A stretch of 64,000 nucleotides of DNA from Pseudohongiella sp. (GTDB lineage: Bacteria; Pseudomonadota; Gammaproteobacteria; Pseudomonadales; Pseudohongiellaceae). Every line of letters begins with the position of its first letter. Within the stretch, counting starts at the first letter, position 1. Positions 23,421 through 33,412 of this stretch are shown piece by piece. The stretch lies in assembly GCF_011050365.1 (NCBI RefSeq), contig NZ_DRFV01000016.1:1-64000 (forward strand), given 5' to 3'. The position numbers and the translations under genes are program-made. Below the pieces are notes generated by a model, which searched no databases, was not told where the DNA came from, and saw only the letters and a list, made by a program, of their open reading frames with translations.

Positions 23421-26384
23421 ATGAAACTCAAGAAATCCATCGTTCAGATGGGTTTGGCGGCTTCCGTTATGCTGCCATTACCTATGATTGCTGTTGCTCA
23501 ACAGGGCTCAGCAGCTGATATCGAAGAAGTTGTTGTAACTGGCTCCCGAATCCGACGGGACAGTTTCGATTCATCGTCACCGGTCACCGTGGTTGATTCA
23601 GCAGCAATCGAAGCCAATGCCACGCCTAACCTGGGCGAAGTACTAGCCAACCAGACATTCAACTACGGCACTGATGTGCAAACCAATGGCTACGCTGCAC
23701 GTGGTCAGGGCGGGGTGACATCATCAGCCAACCTGCGTGGTCTGGGTGCTGGCGCAACGCTGAACCTGGTCGACGGTCAGCGCACTAACAATAGCAACCT
23801 GAATGCGACTATTCCACAGATAGCAATTTCGCGTATCGATATTCTGAAAGACGGTGCGTCGGCTCTGTATGGTTCTGATGCGGTCGCAGGTGTGGTCAAC
23901 ATTATCACCAATAAAGGTTACGAGGGCACAGATATCAATCTGTTCCATCAGGAAGACCGTGGTGGTGACCTGGTCGAGAAGCAGTATGAACTGATTACAG
24001 GCGCCGCGACTGACAACGGTCACTTTGCACTGGCGCTGTCCTACTCTACACGCAGCACCTTGAAGCAGACCGACCGACCGGAGTTTCTGCGCAATGGTTT
24101 TCAGCGCTCGGGTACCGGTAATCCGGGGACCTACGCAGTGCCAACCCGTAATGCCCAGGGTCAGTTGACAGGCACTTCTGCGCGCACAGCTGATCCGGGT
24201 TGTGGCGTTGATAATGGCTCCGGCACCGATGTCGGCATACCCGGCAACTATGCCAGCGGCCAATTGCTTGGCACCACGTGTAACTTCCATTTCGGCGAAT
24301 TCTGGGACTTCATAAGTGCTCAGGACAAGATGAGCCTGTGGACCAACTATGAGCATCGTTTCAATGACAACCTGACCAATGATTTTAATATCAATGCGTC
24401 ACGTCTGGAAACGTTCACACGCGGTTCACCGCAGAACCCCGGTGGTCGTATTCCCGAGCTGCCACTTATTGCCGGCGAGCATCCGGGCAACCCCTACCGT
24501 GCCATGGCTAACCGTGGCAACGGCATGGAGCCGCTCTTTGCCCAGGCTGGCCCGGATGGCAACCCCCTGCGGAATGCCAATGGCGTTGTTCAGTTGGCGG
24601 CTAACCCGTTCGACTCGGCTTCAGGCATCCCCTTTAATGAAGATGTACGTATAACCGAGCTGCGGATCAATGCGTTCAAGCTACAGACACAACCGACTGC
24701 AGTGCTGGACGGCGATGGTGCCTTCCCGCAGGGCGTGGACCGGTTTGATATCCGACTGGCCGACACCTTGACCTATGAAGTGCCTAACTCAAGCTGGGCG
24801 GTATCGTTGGCCGGTATCTATCAGTTTGGTCAGGATGACGCGTTGGAGAAGAACTCAAGTCAGCTGGCGCTGATCCAGGGCATCAACGGCACGCTGGTGG
24901 CAGATCCTTCGTCACCGCAGACCACTGCGTATTACAACCCGTTTGCCAGCTCGGTTTTCAACTGTACTGATCGCGTTTGTGCCAATACCGGTACGCCGCA
25001 GTATGCCAACTCCCTGGCTGTGGTGGACGCGATCACAATTGCTGGTCTGACGCAGACAGAGAGCACATTTAGATCGGTGGAGCTGGCAGCCACCGGTGAG
25101 GTGTTTGAGATCCCGACCGGTATGATTCTGGGTGCCTTTGGTATCGAGTATCGCAAGGATGAAGTGGACGTTGATTTTGATGCGGCACGCAACCAGTGTG
25201 ATTATCACCAGGGCGGCTGTGCCTTCGACTACACGGCTGAGCAGGATGTTAATTCGGCCTTCTTTGAATTGGCGGTACCACTGACGACCAACCGACTGGG
25301 TGAGGCCGAGTTCCAGATTGCCGGTCGCTTTACGGATTACGGCGGTTCTATTGGTGACTCATTCGACCCGAAAGTGGCTTTGCTGTGGCAGCCGTTGGAC
25401 ATGCTGTCGCTGCGCGGTTCCTGGAGTTCGGCGTTTATTGCGCCGGGTCTGGCGGACCTGTATTCACCGCAGACCTGCGCCCTGCAGAACGCCGGCGATC
25501 CGTTTGACAACTCAAACGCGTTCCGTGTGGCCTGTAACGAAGGCAACCTGAACCTGACGCCGGAAACGGCCGATGTGTTTAACGTGGGTGCTTCGTTAAG
25601 CCTGCTGGAAGGGGCGCTGTCCATTGGTGTTGATTACGCGGAATACGACTTTAAAGACCGTATTTCCAGCACCACGCTTAACCAGGTTGTGAACCTGGAC
25701 TATGCTGCGTTTCTGGCGTCCGGCGGTGATCCTGCCAGTCAGGTCAGCAAGCTGGCGTGGTTCAATGGCCCTAACTCGGATCCAAACATCAACCGTGATG
25801 TTGATGGTGTCATGAGTCGTGTGATTGTCTCTCGTCTGAACGCGCAGACCATGAAGCACCGGGCATTGGACCTGTATGCCCGTTACGACCTGGACCTGGG
25901 TGGTTTCGGCAGCATGGTATTCAATCTCGACGGTACTCAGGCGCTGGAATATTCCTATGACCTGGGCCTGGGCATTCCTGCCGGTGATGGTGTCGGCAGT
26001 CAGAATGAGTCCATCGCAGAAGTGCCCCCGATGCCTGAGTTCCGTGTCAATGCAACCATGAACTGGAGCCTGGGTAATCACAGCGCATTGCTGCGAGCTC
26101 GTTGGATCGATGGTTTCGACTACTCGTTTAACTCAGGTGCTTTGCTGGCGGGTCAGATTGCCATCAATGGACGTTCTGCTGCAGCCAGCATGACCTATAT
26201 TGATGCCAATTACGCGTACACCTTTGACAGTCTGCTGGGCGATCGTGCCACGCGCTTTGAAGTCGGTGCACGTAACCTGGGTGACCGGTTCCCGACACCT
26301 TTCTTCAACCTGGGCGGTATAGAAACATTCGTTCACGATATTCGTGGCCGTATGATGTACATCCGCATCAACCAGGAGATCTAA
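23421..26384 (+). CDS. TonB-dependent outer-membrane receptor
   Basis: The 987-residue protein has a signal peptide (to AVAQ). The TonB-box region and plug start with IEEVVVTGSRIRRDSFDSSSPV; the plug continues to about residue 160 (DILKDGASALYGSDAVAGVV, the classic plug end). A 22-strand-type barrel follows, with FDPKVALLWQPLDMLSLRGSWS, and a terminal strand. GSRIRRD is typical of the large Gammaproteobacteria and sphingomonad receptors for carbohydrates or peptides rather than siderophores, but the ligand is unknown. It imports its substrate using the TonB-ExbBD energy supply. A strong terminator follows. Confidence 0.9.
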   Translation: MKLKKSIVQMGLAASVMLPLPMIAVAQQGSAADIEEVVVTGSRIRRDSFDSSSPVTVVDSAAIEANATPNLGEVLANQTFNYGTDVQTNGYAARGQGGVTSSANLRGLGAGATLNLVDGQRTNNSNLNATIPQIAISRIDILKDGASALYGSDAVAGVVNIITNKGYEGTDINLFHQEDRGGDLVEKQYELITGAATDNGHFALALSYSTRSTLKQTDRPEFLRNGFQRSGTGNPGTYAVPTRNAQGQLTGTSARTADPGCGVDNGSGTDVGIPGNYASGQLLGTTCNFHFGEFWDFISAQDKMSLWTNYEHRFNDNLTNDFNINASRLETFTRGSPQNPGGRIPELPLIAGEHPGNPYRAMANRGNGMEPLFAQAGPDGNPLRNANGVVQLAANPFDSASGIPFNEDVRITELRINAFKLQTQPTAVLDGDGAFPQGVDRFDIRLADTLTYEVPNSSWAVSLAGIYQFGQDDALEKNSSQLALIQGINGTLVADPSSPQTTAYYNPFASSVFNCTDRVCANTGTPQYANSLAVVDAITIAGLTQTESTFRSVELAATGEVFEIPTGMILGAFGIEYRKDEVDVDFDAARNQCDYHQGGCAFDYTAEQDVNSAFFELAVPLTTNRLGEAEFQIAGRFTDYGGSIGDSFDPKVALLWQPLDMLSLRGSWSSAFIAPGLADLYSPQTCALQNAGDPFDNSNAFRVACNEGNLNLTPETADVFNVGASLSLLEGALSIGVDYAEYDFKDRISSTTLNQVVNLDYAAFLASGGDPASQVSKLAWFNGPNSDPNINRDVDGVMSRVIVSRLNAQTMKHRALDLYARYDLDLGGFGSMVFNLDGTQALEYSYDLGLGIPAGDGVGSQNESIAEVPPMPEFRVNATMNWSLGNHSALLRARWIDGFDYSFNSGALLAGQIAINGRSAAASMTYIDANYAYTFDSLLGDRATRFEVGARNLGDRFPTPFFNLGGIETFVHDIRGRMMYIRINQEI

Positions 26385-26390
26385 ACGCTC

Positions 26391-26440
26391 CGCATAAAAA
26401 AGGGGGACGGAGCAAATGCTCCGTCCCCCTTTTTTATGCG
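26391..26440. terminator. Bidirectional terminator between receptor gene and rpoD
   Basis: A perfect inverted repeat: CGCATAAAAAAGGGGGACGGAGC, four-base loop AAAT, then its complement ending in CCCCCTTTTTTATGCG. The GC-rich stem is flanked by A6 and T6 runs on both strands, so it can stop transcription from the receptor gene and from rpoD. Confidence 0.92.
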
Positions 26441-26469
26441 CTCTTTTTAAGGGCGCTGGATACAGTTGA

Positions 26470-28329
26470 TTACTCGTCCAGGAAGCTGCGCAAATGATCC
26501 GAGCGGGTCGGGTGACGCAGTTTACGCAAGGCTTTGGCCTCTATCTGACGGATGCGCTCTCGCGTCACGTCAAACTGCTTGCCTACTTCTTCCAGTGTGT
26601 GGTCGGTATTCATGTCGATACCAAAACGCATGCGCAGTACCTTGGCTTCGCGTGCGGTCAGGCTGTTCAGCACTTCCCGGGTGGCTTCGCGCAGGCCTTC
26701 TTCAATGGACGAATCCACCGGAGATTCCACTGTTGAGTCTTCGATAAAATCACCCAGGTGCGAATCTTCATCGTCGCCGATCGGCGTTTCCATGGAGATT
26801 GGCTCTTTGGCGATCTTCAGTACTCGCCGCACTTTATCCTCGGTCATCTCCATGCGCTCGCCCAGCTCTTCCGGGGTGGGCTCACGTCCTTTTTCGTGCA
26901 CCATCTGACGGCTGATTCGGTTCAGCTTGTTGATGGTCTCGATCATGTGCACCGGGATACGGATGGTACGTGCCTGGTCAGCAATCGAGCGGGTAATGGC
27001 CTGTCGGATCCACCAGGTGGCATAGGTCGAGAACTTGTAACCACGGCGGTACTCGAACTTGTCGACGGCTTTCATCAGGCCGATGTTGCCTTCCTGAATC
27101 AGGTCGAGGAACTGCAGGCCGCGGTTGGTGTACTTTTTGGCTATCGAAATCACCAGGCGCAGGTTGGCTTCGACCATCTCTTTCTTGGCGCGTCGTGACT
27201 TGGCTTCGCCGATGGACATACCGCGGTTGATCTCTTTGATCTCGGCTACGGTCAGGCCACTCTCTTCCTGCATGGCCTGCAGCTTGCGCTGGCTGCGACG
27301 TACGTCGTCAGTAACGTCTTTGAGGCGGGCAACCCAGGGTTCCTTGCCTTTGGCAAACTGGTTTATCCACTTCTCATCAACTTCGCTGCCCGGGAAGGTG
27401 GTAACGAAAGTCTTGCGCGGCATGCCTGCGGTGCGCACACAAACGGCCATGATGGCGCGCTCATGGCGACGAACACGGAACAGGGCGGCGCGGGCCTGGT
27501 TTACCAGCACTTCAAACAGTTTGGGCGTGACCTTGAAGGTTTTGAACATGTCGCCCAGTGTGTCCAGCTCGGCCAGCGATTTCTTGTGAGTGCGGCCATG
27601 CTTGCTGATCAGTTTCTCGGTAAGCTCATACTGGGTGCGCAGGTCACTGAAACGCAGGCGTGCCTCTTCCGGATCGGGACCGGAGGTAGTCTCTTCATCG
27701 TCAGCACCATCGATAACGGAATCGTCGTCATCATCGTTGTTGCTGGTATCCGAGCTGGTGTCAGCTGCATCCTGACTGCCGGCGGCGGGCAGTTCGGGGT
27801 CGTCGACCTCCAGGTAGCCGGTGATAACATCGGTCAGGCGTCGCTCTTCCGCAGTGACCTGATCATATTCGTTCAGCACATAGGCCACGGTACCGGGGAA
27901 GCTGGCCATGGACTTCATCAGCTCGCGCAGACCTTCTTCAATGCGTTTGGCGATAACAATCTCGCCCTCGCGCGTCAGCAGTTCCACGGTGCCCATTTCG
28001 CGCATGTACATGCGCACCGGGTCGGTAGTCCGGCCGGCTTCGTTTTCGACGGCGGCCAGCGCAGCCGCAGCTTCGGCCGCGGCCAGCTCGTCGGTGCCGC
28101 TTTCGTCGCCATCGTTCAGCAACAAGGTATCGGCATCAGGTGCGGTTTCAAACACCTTGATGCCCATATCATTGATCATCTGGATGATGTCTTCGACCTG
28201 ATCCGGGTCCGAAATGGATTCGGGCAGGTGATCGTTGACTTCGGCGTAGGTCAGGTAACCTTGCTCTTTGCCTTTGGCAATAAGGGCTTTAAGGCCGGAC
28301 TGGGGTGAACTCAGGCGCGAATCAGACAT
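26470..28329 (-). CDS. rpoD: RNA polymerase primary sigma factor RpoD (sigma-70)
   Basis: The 619-residue protein has full family length. Region 1.1 is at the N-terminus and region 1.2 at [17 protein letters not shown] (about 102-118). A non-conserved region with an acidic insert (about 190-220, DDDDD) follows. Region 2 contains [16 protein letters not shown] and [16 protein letters not shown] (promoter melting and -10 recognition). Region 4.2 is the [23 protein letters not shown] (-35 recognition). It is the last gene of the rpsU-yqeY-dnaG-rpoD block. Confidence 0.98.
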   Translation of the reverse strand: MSDSRLSSPQSGLKALIAKGKEQGYLTYAEVNDHLPESISDPDQVEDIIQMINDMGIKVFETAPDADTLLLNDGDESGTDELAAAEAAAALAAVENEAGRTTDPVRMYMREMGTVELLTREGEIVIAKRIEEGLRELMKSMASFPGTVAYVLNEYDQVTAEERRLTDVITGYLEVDDPELPAAGSQDAADTSSDTSNNDDDDDSVIDGADDEETTSGPDPEEARLRFSDLRTQYELTEKLISKHGRTHKKSLAELDTLGDMFKTFKVTPKLFEVLVNQARAALFRVRRHERAIMAVCVRTAGMPRKTFVTTFPGSEVDEKWINQFAKGKEPWVARLKDVTDDVRRSQRKLQAMQEESGLTVAEIKEINRGMSIGEAKSRRAKKEMVEANLRLVISIAKKYTNRGLQFLDLIQEGNIGLMKAVDKFEYRRGYKFSTYATWWIRQAITRSIADQARTIRIPVHMIETINKLNRISRQMVHEKGREPTPEELGERMEMTEDKVRRVLKIAKEPISMETPIGDDEDSHLGDFIEDSTVESPVDSSIEEGLREATREVLNSLTAREAKVLRMRFGIDMNTDHTLEEVGKQFDVTRERIRQIEAKALRKLRHPTRSDHLRSFLDE

Positions 28330-28418
28330 AGCTTCCCATTCGGTTTAGAAATAACCGCTTCGAAAATAAAAATCAGCCGGGCATTATAGCCCTTGTGCTG
28401 GATGGTTTCCAGTGACAG

Positions 28419-30287
28419 TCAGTCACCGGGGGCCTCGTTTTTTACCGACCGCAAACGTGGTTTAAGCTGTTCCAGCAGCTGGCGACGCTGCTGGTACTTA
28501 TCGGCCTCTTGCCGCAATTGGCGAAGGACGAAGCGGAATTCCTCGGCCTGGCCCGCTGCCGGGGTGATTCTTTCGTTTTTTAACAACTGTGTCAGGCGCT
28601 TGCCCGGCGGCGTTCCGTAACAATGGCCCAATAATGCGTAAGTAGTAATATCGGGGTCAGATTGTGCAAATTCAAGTAGCTCAAGCAATAAATCCACGTC
28701 CGGGTCCTGTAAATCGCGTAACGCGCTCAGGTCACCTTCAATGGTGGCTGCCAGTACAGGCTGGTGCAGCAGCAATTCAATGGCAATCAGCCCGGCCGGT
28801 TTATTGACCCGTTTGCCCCGCGCAGTCGGTTCGGCAGCGGCCTGGGGCGGCCGCTGGCGTCCCTGTCTGGCGGTTGTGGTCGCCGGTGCGGCAGGTGGCT
28901 CATCCCAGTCGGGCGGTGTGTCCGGCTGCTGGCCGGACTCCGGTGCTGCTGGCGCCGCGGCCGGCGTCTGTTGCAGCAGTCTGTCGATGGTATCGCGCTG
29001 ACTGCCGGTAATCTGTGCCAGTTGATCCAGCATGAGCTGCTGAAAAAGGCCGCGCGGCAGAAGTTTGATCAGCGGTATACATTGGCTGAACAGGCGCGCT
29101 TTGCCGTCCATCGAGGTCGCATCAATGTCTTCCTGCATATGCTCAAAAAAATAGCTGGACAGCGAATTGGCCTTGTTCATCCGGCCCAGAAAGCCGTCTG
29201 CGCCTTCTTTGCGCACCAGTGTGTCGGGGTCTTCGCCTTCGGGCAGAAACAGAAAGCGGATCTGGCGACCATCCTCCATCACTGGCAATGAAGCCTGCAG
29301 TGCTCGCCATGCGGCGGTGCGTCCGGCGTTATCGCCGTCAAAGCAGAAGATAACCTCGGGTACCAGGCGGAACAGTTTCTCCAGGTGACTGGTGTTGGTG
29401 GCAGTGCCCAGCGTTGCCACGGCAAAGCTGATGCCATGTTGCGCCAGCGCCACCACATCCATGTAGCCCTCCACAATGACAAAGCGTTCAGGCTTTTTGG
29501 CTGCCTTGCGGGCCTCGTACAGGCCGTAGAGCTCGCGTCCCTTGTGATAAACGGGCGTTTCCGGCGAGTTCAGGTATTTGGGTTTGTCATCGCCAAGCAC
29601 CCGGCCGCCAAATGCAATCACCCGGCCCCGGCTATCCCGGATGGGGAACATGATGCGGTCACGGAAGCGGTCGTAATGGGTATCCTGGCCTTCCTGTCGT
29701 CGTTCGGCATCGCGCGCAATGATCAGGCCCGCCTTTTCCTGCAGTGGGCGCTTGATCTTGTATTCGTCCAGGTGGCTGAGCAGATTGTCCCAGCCGGGTG
29801 GCGCCAGCCCAATGGCAAAGCGTTTGGCGACTTCGCCGGTCAGCCCGCGTGATTTCAGGTAGGCCACCGCCTTGACGCGAGACGGGTGCTGGCGCAATTG
29901 TTTCTGGTAGTACAGGTTGGCCTGTTCCAGTGAAGTCAGCAGTTCGTTGTTCTCGCTGCTGCGCTGCTGACCTGCCGGCGAGCGTTCTTCGCGCGGCACC
30001 GTGAGGCCGCAATCGGCGGCCAGCGTCTCCACCGCTTCCGGGAACTCTTTGTGATCAAAATTCATCACAAAGCCCAGTGCGTTACCGGCAGCGCCACAGC
30101 CAAAGCAGTAGTAGAACTGTTTTTCCGGTTCTACGCTGAATGACGGCGTTTTTTCCTGATGGAAGGGACAGCAGGCGGAGTAGTTTTTGCCGGTTTTGCG
30201 CAGTTTGACGCGTTTATCAATGACATCAACGATGTCGACCCGGCTGAGCAGGTCGTCGATAAAATTCTGCGGAATCAGACCAGCCAT
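28419..30287 (-). CDS. dnaG: DNA primase DnaG
   Basis: The 622-residue protein synthesises RNA primers at the replication fork. The N-terminal zinc finger has Cys40, His43, Cys61 and Cys64 (CCPFH and YCFGCG). The TOPRIM core follows (FVIVEGYMDVVALAQHG, then FCFDGDNAGR). The C-terminal part, with a Pro/Ala-rich linker (about 425-480), is the helicase-binding domain and is poorly conserved as usual. It lies between yqeY and rpoD, in the order of the macromolecular-synthesis operon. Confidence 0.98.
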   Translation of the reverse strand: MAGLIPQNFIDDLLSRVDIVDVIDKRVKLRKTGKNYSACCPFHQEKTPSFSVEPEKQFYYCFGCGAAGNALGFVMNFDHKEFPEAVETLAADCGLTVPREERSPAGQQRSSENNELLTSLEQANLYYQKQLRQHPSRVKAVAYLKSRGLTGEVAKRFAIGLAPPGWDNLLSHLDEYKIKRPLQEKAGLIIARDAERRQEGQDTHYDRFRDRIMFPIRDSRGRVIAFGGRVLGDDKPKYLNSPETPVYHKGRELYGLYEARKAAKKPERFVIVEGYMDVVALAQHGISFAVATLGTATNTSHLEKLFRLVPEVIFCFDGDNAGRTAAWRALQASLPVMEDGRQIRFLFLPEGEDPDTLVRKEGADGFLGRMNKANSLSSYFFEHMQEDIDATSMDGKARLFSQCIPLIKLLPRGLFQQLMLDQLAQITGSQRDTIDRLLQQTPAAAPAAPESGQQPDTPPDWDEPPAAPATTTARQGRQRPPQAAAEPTARGKRVNKPAGLIAIELLLHQPVLAATIEGDLSALRDLQDPDVDLLLELLEFAQSDPDITTYALLGHCYGTPPGKRLTQLLKNERITPAAGQAEEFRFVLRQLRQEADKYQQRRQLLEQLKPRLRSVKNEAPGD

Positions 30288-30397
30288 GGACGGTAAACCC
30301 GGTGATAAAAGGTGGTCGACTTAGTTTAGCAAATCGCTGTAGCAAAGAAACGCGGTGCGGCAGCAGGAGGGCTGCCGCCGTATTCACCGATTGGGAG

Positions 30398-30856
30398 TCA
30401 GGCCTGGCCGAGCTTTTTCTTGATCAGCTGGCCTACCGCGCCCATGTCAGCGCGACCGGCCATTTGCGGTTTAACGGCGGCCATTACCTTACCCATGTCC
30501 TGCACGCTGCTGGCGCCAGTGTCGGTCAGCGCCTGAGTGACGATGGTGTCAATCTCGGCGTCAGACAACGGCTGCGGCATGAAGGTCTGCAGCACGTCAA
30601 TTTCAGCCTGTTCGATGTCGGCCAGATCTTTGCGACTGGCACTTTCATACTGGCGAATCGACTCCCGTCGCTGCTTGATCATCTTTTCCAGGATGTTCAG
30701 CACACGGGCGTCGTCGGGCTCGATGCGTTCATCGACCTCGATGCGCTTCACTTCCGACAATGCCAGGCGCACGGTGCCCAGGCGAGCCTTGTCTTTCGCT
30801 CTCATGGCATCTTTCATCGCCTCAGTTAACTGAAGCTTCAGTGCGCTATCGGCCAT
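30398..30856 (-). CDS. yqeY: YqeY/GatB-like domain protein
   Basis: The 152-residue protein matches YqeY, related to the tail domain of the GatB amidotransferase subunit. Landmarks are AMRAKDKARLGTVRLALSEVKR at the start, EIDVLQTFMPQPLSDAEI in the middle and DMGKVMAAVKPQMAGRADMG near the end. It may bind tRNA, but its exact role is not established. In many gammaproteobacteria it sits, as here, between rpsU and dnaG. Confidence 0.93.
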   Translation of the reverse strand: MADSALKLQLTEAMKDAMRAKDKARLGTVRLALSEVKRIEVDERIEPDDARVLNILEKMIKQRRESIRQYESASRKDLADIEQAEIDVLQTFMPQPLSDAEIDTIVTQALTDTGASSVQDMGKVMAAVKPQMAGRADMGAVGQLIKKKLGQA

Positions 30857-30923
30857 AGGGGTATCCAGGGTCAGCGGAAACGGGTTCGGCAGAGTCCAGT
30901 ATCAGATCGGCAATCGTCAGCAA

Positions 30924-31139
30924 TCAGTAGAAGCGCTTGGTCTTCTTGTTGTCGCGTGACAGCTTTTTCAGGTGGCGCTTTACGGCAGCCGCTGCTTTGC
31001 GCTTACGGGCAGCAGTAGGCTTCTCGTAAAATTCCTTGCGACGGACTTCGGCGAGAACGCCGGCTTTTTCGCAGGATCGCTTGAAACGGCGCAGAGCCAC
31101 ATCAAACGGCTCGTTCTCTTTCAGTTTTACCATTGGCAT
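30924..31139 (-). CDS. rpsU: 30S ribosomal protein S21
   Basis: The 71-residue basic protein matches S21 over its whole length ([39 protein letters not shown]). It helps the 30S subunit select mRNAs at initiation. It heads the rpsU-yqeY-dnaG-rpoD cluster and is divergent from tsaD, as is common in this class. Confidence 0.97.
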   Translation of the reverse strand: MPMVKLKENEPFDVALRRFKRSCEKAGVLAEVRRKEFYEKPTAARKRKAAAAVKRHLKKLSRDNKKTKRFY

Positions 31140-31179
31140 AGTGCAGAGTCACCTTTGCATTCAATTTAAAAGGGCGCAC

Positions 31180-31208
31180 ATGTTAATGCGGTCTGTGAAA
31201 AAATGCAA
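31180..31208 (-). promoter_or_regulatory. Candidate promoter of rpsU cluster
   Basis: On the minus strand TTGCAT (31208-31203) and TAACAT (31185-31180) are 17 bases apart. A transcript would start around 31173, giving a leader of about 35 bases before rpsU. Confidence 0.5.
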
Positions 31209-31366
31209 AAGCTAAATTGCCTGAAGCGGTCAAATACTGGCTAAACACTGGGGGCTGCCGTATTATTCACGTCTTTTTCGCGTCAGGTGAGCCAATTGCG
31301 CTTCCTGGGTCGGTTTTGCGGCTGGCGGGCATGAAACACCAAAAATACCAGAGGCAATGCAAGCAT

Positions 31367-32413
31367 ATGATGGTTTTGGGCTTGGAAACATCCTGTGATG
31401 AGACCGGGATAGCGATCTACGACAGCGAGCGGGGCTTGTTGGGTGATGCGCTATACAGTCAGGTGGATATGCACGCTGTGTATGGTGGCGTGATCCCTGA
31501 GCTGGCGTCGCGTGACCATATCCGCAAGACCCTGCCGATGATCCGGCAGTTGCTGGCCGACAAAAACATAGCCGCAACATCCATTGATGGCATCGCCTAC
31601 ACGGCCGGACCGGGTCTTATTGGTGCGCTGCTGGTCGGGGCTGCGCTCGGGCGTTCACTGGCCATGGCCTGGAATGTGCCTGCGGTCGGCGTGCACCACA
31701 TGGAAGGGCACTTGCTGGCGCCGATGCTGGAGGCAAATCCGCCCGAATTCCCCTTTGTTGCCCTGCTGGTATCCGGCGGCCACACACAACTGGTCGCTGT
31801 CAAAGGCATTGGTGAATATACCTTGCTTGGCGAGTCGCTGGATGATGCCGCCGGTGAGGCATTCGATAAAGTGGCCAAGATGCTGGGGCTGAATTACCCG
31901 GGCGGGCCCCGTGTGGCAGCGCTGGCGACACAGGGGACACCGGGGCGCTTTGTATTTCCGCGACCCATGACTAACCGGCCGGGGCTGGACTTCAGCTTCA
32001 GTGGTTTAAAAACATTTGTGCGCAACACGCTGGCTGATCTGGAGGGCGCGCCAGAGGGTATCAGTGAACAGGACAAGGCGGACGTGGCATTGGCGTTTGA
32101 AGAGGCAGTGGTGCAAACGCTGGTGATCAAATGCCGACGTGCGTTGCAAGACTCAGGCCTGAGACGCCTGATCATCGCCGGTGGTGTCAGTGCCAACACC
32201 CGCCTGCGCGCAGGGCTTGAGGCCATGGTGCAGGCGCAGCGCAGTCAGTTGTTTTACGCTCAGCCGCGCTTCTGTACCGATAATGGAGCCATGATTGCGT
32301 ATGCCGGTTGTCAGCGTCTGTTGGCCGGTCAGCGCGAAGGGCTTGCTATCAATGCGCGTCCACGTTGGCCAATGGACACCTTGCCGTCATTAAAGAGTTT
32401 ATCCGGGGTCTGA
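31367..32413 (+). CDS. tsaD: tRNA N6-threonylcarbamoyladenosine synthase subunit TsaD
   Basis: The 348-residue protein, with TsaB and TsaE, transfers threonylcarbamoyl to A37 of ANN-decoding tRNAs. The ASKHA start is [17 protein letters not shown]; metal ligands are in GVHHMEGHL (His111, His115); a C-terminal nucleotide site is [13 protein letters not shown] and the last metal motif [13 protein letters not shown]. The start is ATG 31367; the frame is open upstream to 31217, but that extension has no likeness to the family. It is divergent from rpsU and followed by folB. Confidence 0.96.
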   Translation: MMVLGLETSCDETGIAIYDSERGLLGDALYSQVDMHAVYGGVIPELASRDHIRKTLPMIRQLLADKNIAATSIDGIAYTAGPGLIGALLVGAALGRSLAMAWNVPAVGVHHMEGHLLAPMLEANPPEFPFVALLVSGGHTQLVAVKGIGEYTLLGESLDDAAGEAFDKVAKMLGLNYPGGPRVAALATQGTPGRFVFPRPMTNRPGLDFSFSGLKTFVRNTLADLEGAPEGISEQDKADVALAFEEAVVQTLVIKCRRALQDSGLRRLIIAGGVSANTRLRAGLEAMVQAQRSQLFYAQPRFCTDNGAMIAYAGCQRLLAGQREGLAINARPRWPMDTLPSLKSLSGV

Positions 32414-32415
32414 TT

Positions 32416-32790
32416 ATGGATATTGTTTACATCAAAGAGCTGGAAATCCAAACCGTAATAGGTATCTACGACTGGGAGCGGGAAATCCGGCAAACTGTCA
32501 GTATCGACCTGGACATGGCCACCGATATCCGGCCGGCCGCCGCAGCGGAAGACATTGCCAAAACGCTCGACTATAAGGCCGTGTCCAAGCGCCTGATTGG
32601 GTTTATTGAAGAAGCCGAGTTTCTGTTGATCGAGACCATGGCCGAACAGATCGCAGCCATTGTGCTGTCCGAGTTTCCCGTCAGCTGGCTACGCCTGCGC
32701 CTGGGCAAACCGGGCGCGGTCACCGGCGCGCGTGATGTCGGCGTGATCATCGAGCGTGGCGAGCGACCAGACCGACTGCCACTGATTTGA
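32416..32790 (+). CDS. folB: Dihydroneopterin aldolase FolB
   Basis: The 124-residue protein converts 7,8-dihydroneopterin to 6-hydroxymethyl-dihydropterin in folate synthesis. Family landmarks are MDIVYIKELEIQTVIGIYDWE, LDYKAVSKRLI and FLLIETMAEQIAAIVL. The start lies two bases after the tsaD stop; longer in-frame starts would run inside tsaD. It is followed by folK, the next enzyme in the pathway. Confidence 0.95.
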   Translation: MDIVYIKELEIQTVIGIYDWEREIRQTVSIDLDMATDIRPAAAAEDIAKTLDYKAVSKRLIGFIEEAEFLLIETMAEQIAAIVLSEFPVSWLRLRLGKPGAVTGARDVGVIIERGERPDRLPLI

Positions 32791-32828
32791 CGTTGCAGGA
32801 AAACCCGCTACAACATCTGGATAGTGTA

Positions 32829-33350
32829 ATGCCATTATTAACATTGAGCCTGGGCAGCAACCGGCAGGCGGATCATCATATCCGCACTGCGCTGGACGCG
32901 CTGCAGGCACGTTTCGGAGCCATGACAACGTCCTCTGTATTTGAAAGCAAGGCGGTGGGTTTTGACGGCAGTAATTTTCTTAATATGGTCGTCGCAGTTG
33001 ATACAGAAAGCGCCCTGGGCGAGGTGAGTGCTTACATTAAAGCGCTGGAAGATGAGCATGGCAGGGCCAGGGGTGGCGCACGTTTCAGTCCGCGTACCCT
33101 GGATATCGATATTCTGACTTACGGTGACTGTGTGGGCGATTGCGATGGAATCGTTTTGCCGCGGCCGGAAATTACCGAGAATGCCTACGTGCTGTGGCCG
33201 ATGTCACAGGTGTGTGGTGATTGGCGCGATCCCCATTCAGGACAGTCTTATGCGACCCTGTGGCGGCAGTATGACAAGTCCCGGCAGTCGTTGTGGCCAA
33301 TTGATTTTGACTGGCAGGGGCGCCGGATCTCCAGCGCCTGTTCGATTTAG
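32829..33350 (+). CDS. folK: 6-hydroxymethyl-dihydropterin pyrophosphokinase FolK
   Basis: The 173-residue protein transfers pyrophosphate from ATP to the FolB product. The signature FSPRTLDIDILTYG is present, after LTLSLGSNRQADHHI at the start and LPRPEITENAYVLWPM further on. ATG 32829 is chosen because it opens directly into the conserved first strand; a TTG at 32787 overlapping folB is a weaker alternative. The C-terminus is a little longer than usual. Confidence 0.92.
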   Translation: MPLLTLSLGSNRQADHHIRTALDALQARFGAMTTSSVFESKAVGFDGSNFLNMVVAVDTESALGEVSAYIKALEDEHGRARGGARFSPRTLDIDILTYGDCVGDCDGIVLPRPEITENAYVLWPMSQVCGDWRDPHSGQSYATLWRQYDKSRQSLWPIDFDWQGRRISSACSI

Positions 33351-33359
33351 CCTTCGCTT

Positions 33360-33404
33360 ACACCGGGCTGACGTCGGACGATCCGTCAGGCGTTAGCCCG
33401 GTGT
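33360..33404. terminator. Stem-loop between convergent folK and permease genes
   Basis: ACACCGGGCT and its complement AGCCCGGTGT form a 10-bp stem, with a smaller GACG/CGTC pair inside. There is no T run, but the site lies between two converging genes, with stops at 33350 and 33413, so a two-way terminator is likely. Confidence 0.65.
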
Positions 33405-33412
33405 TACCACTG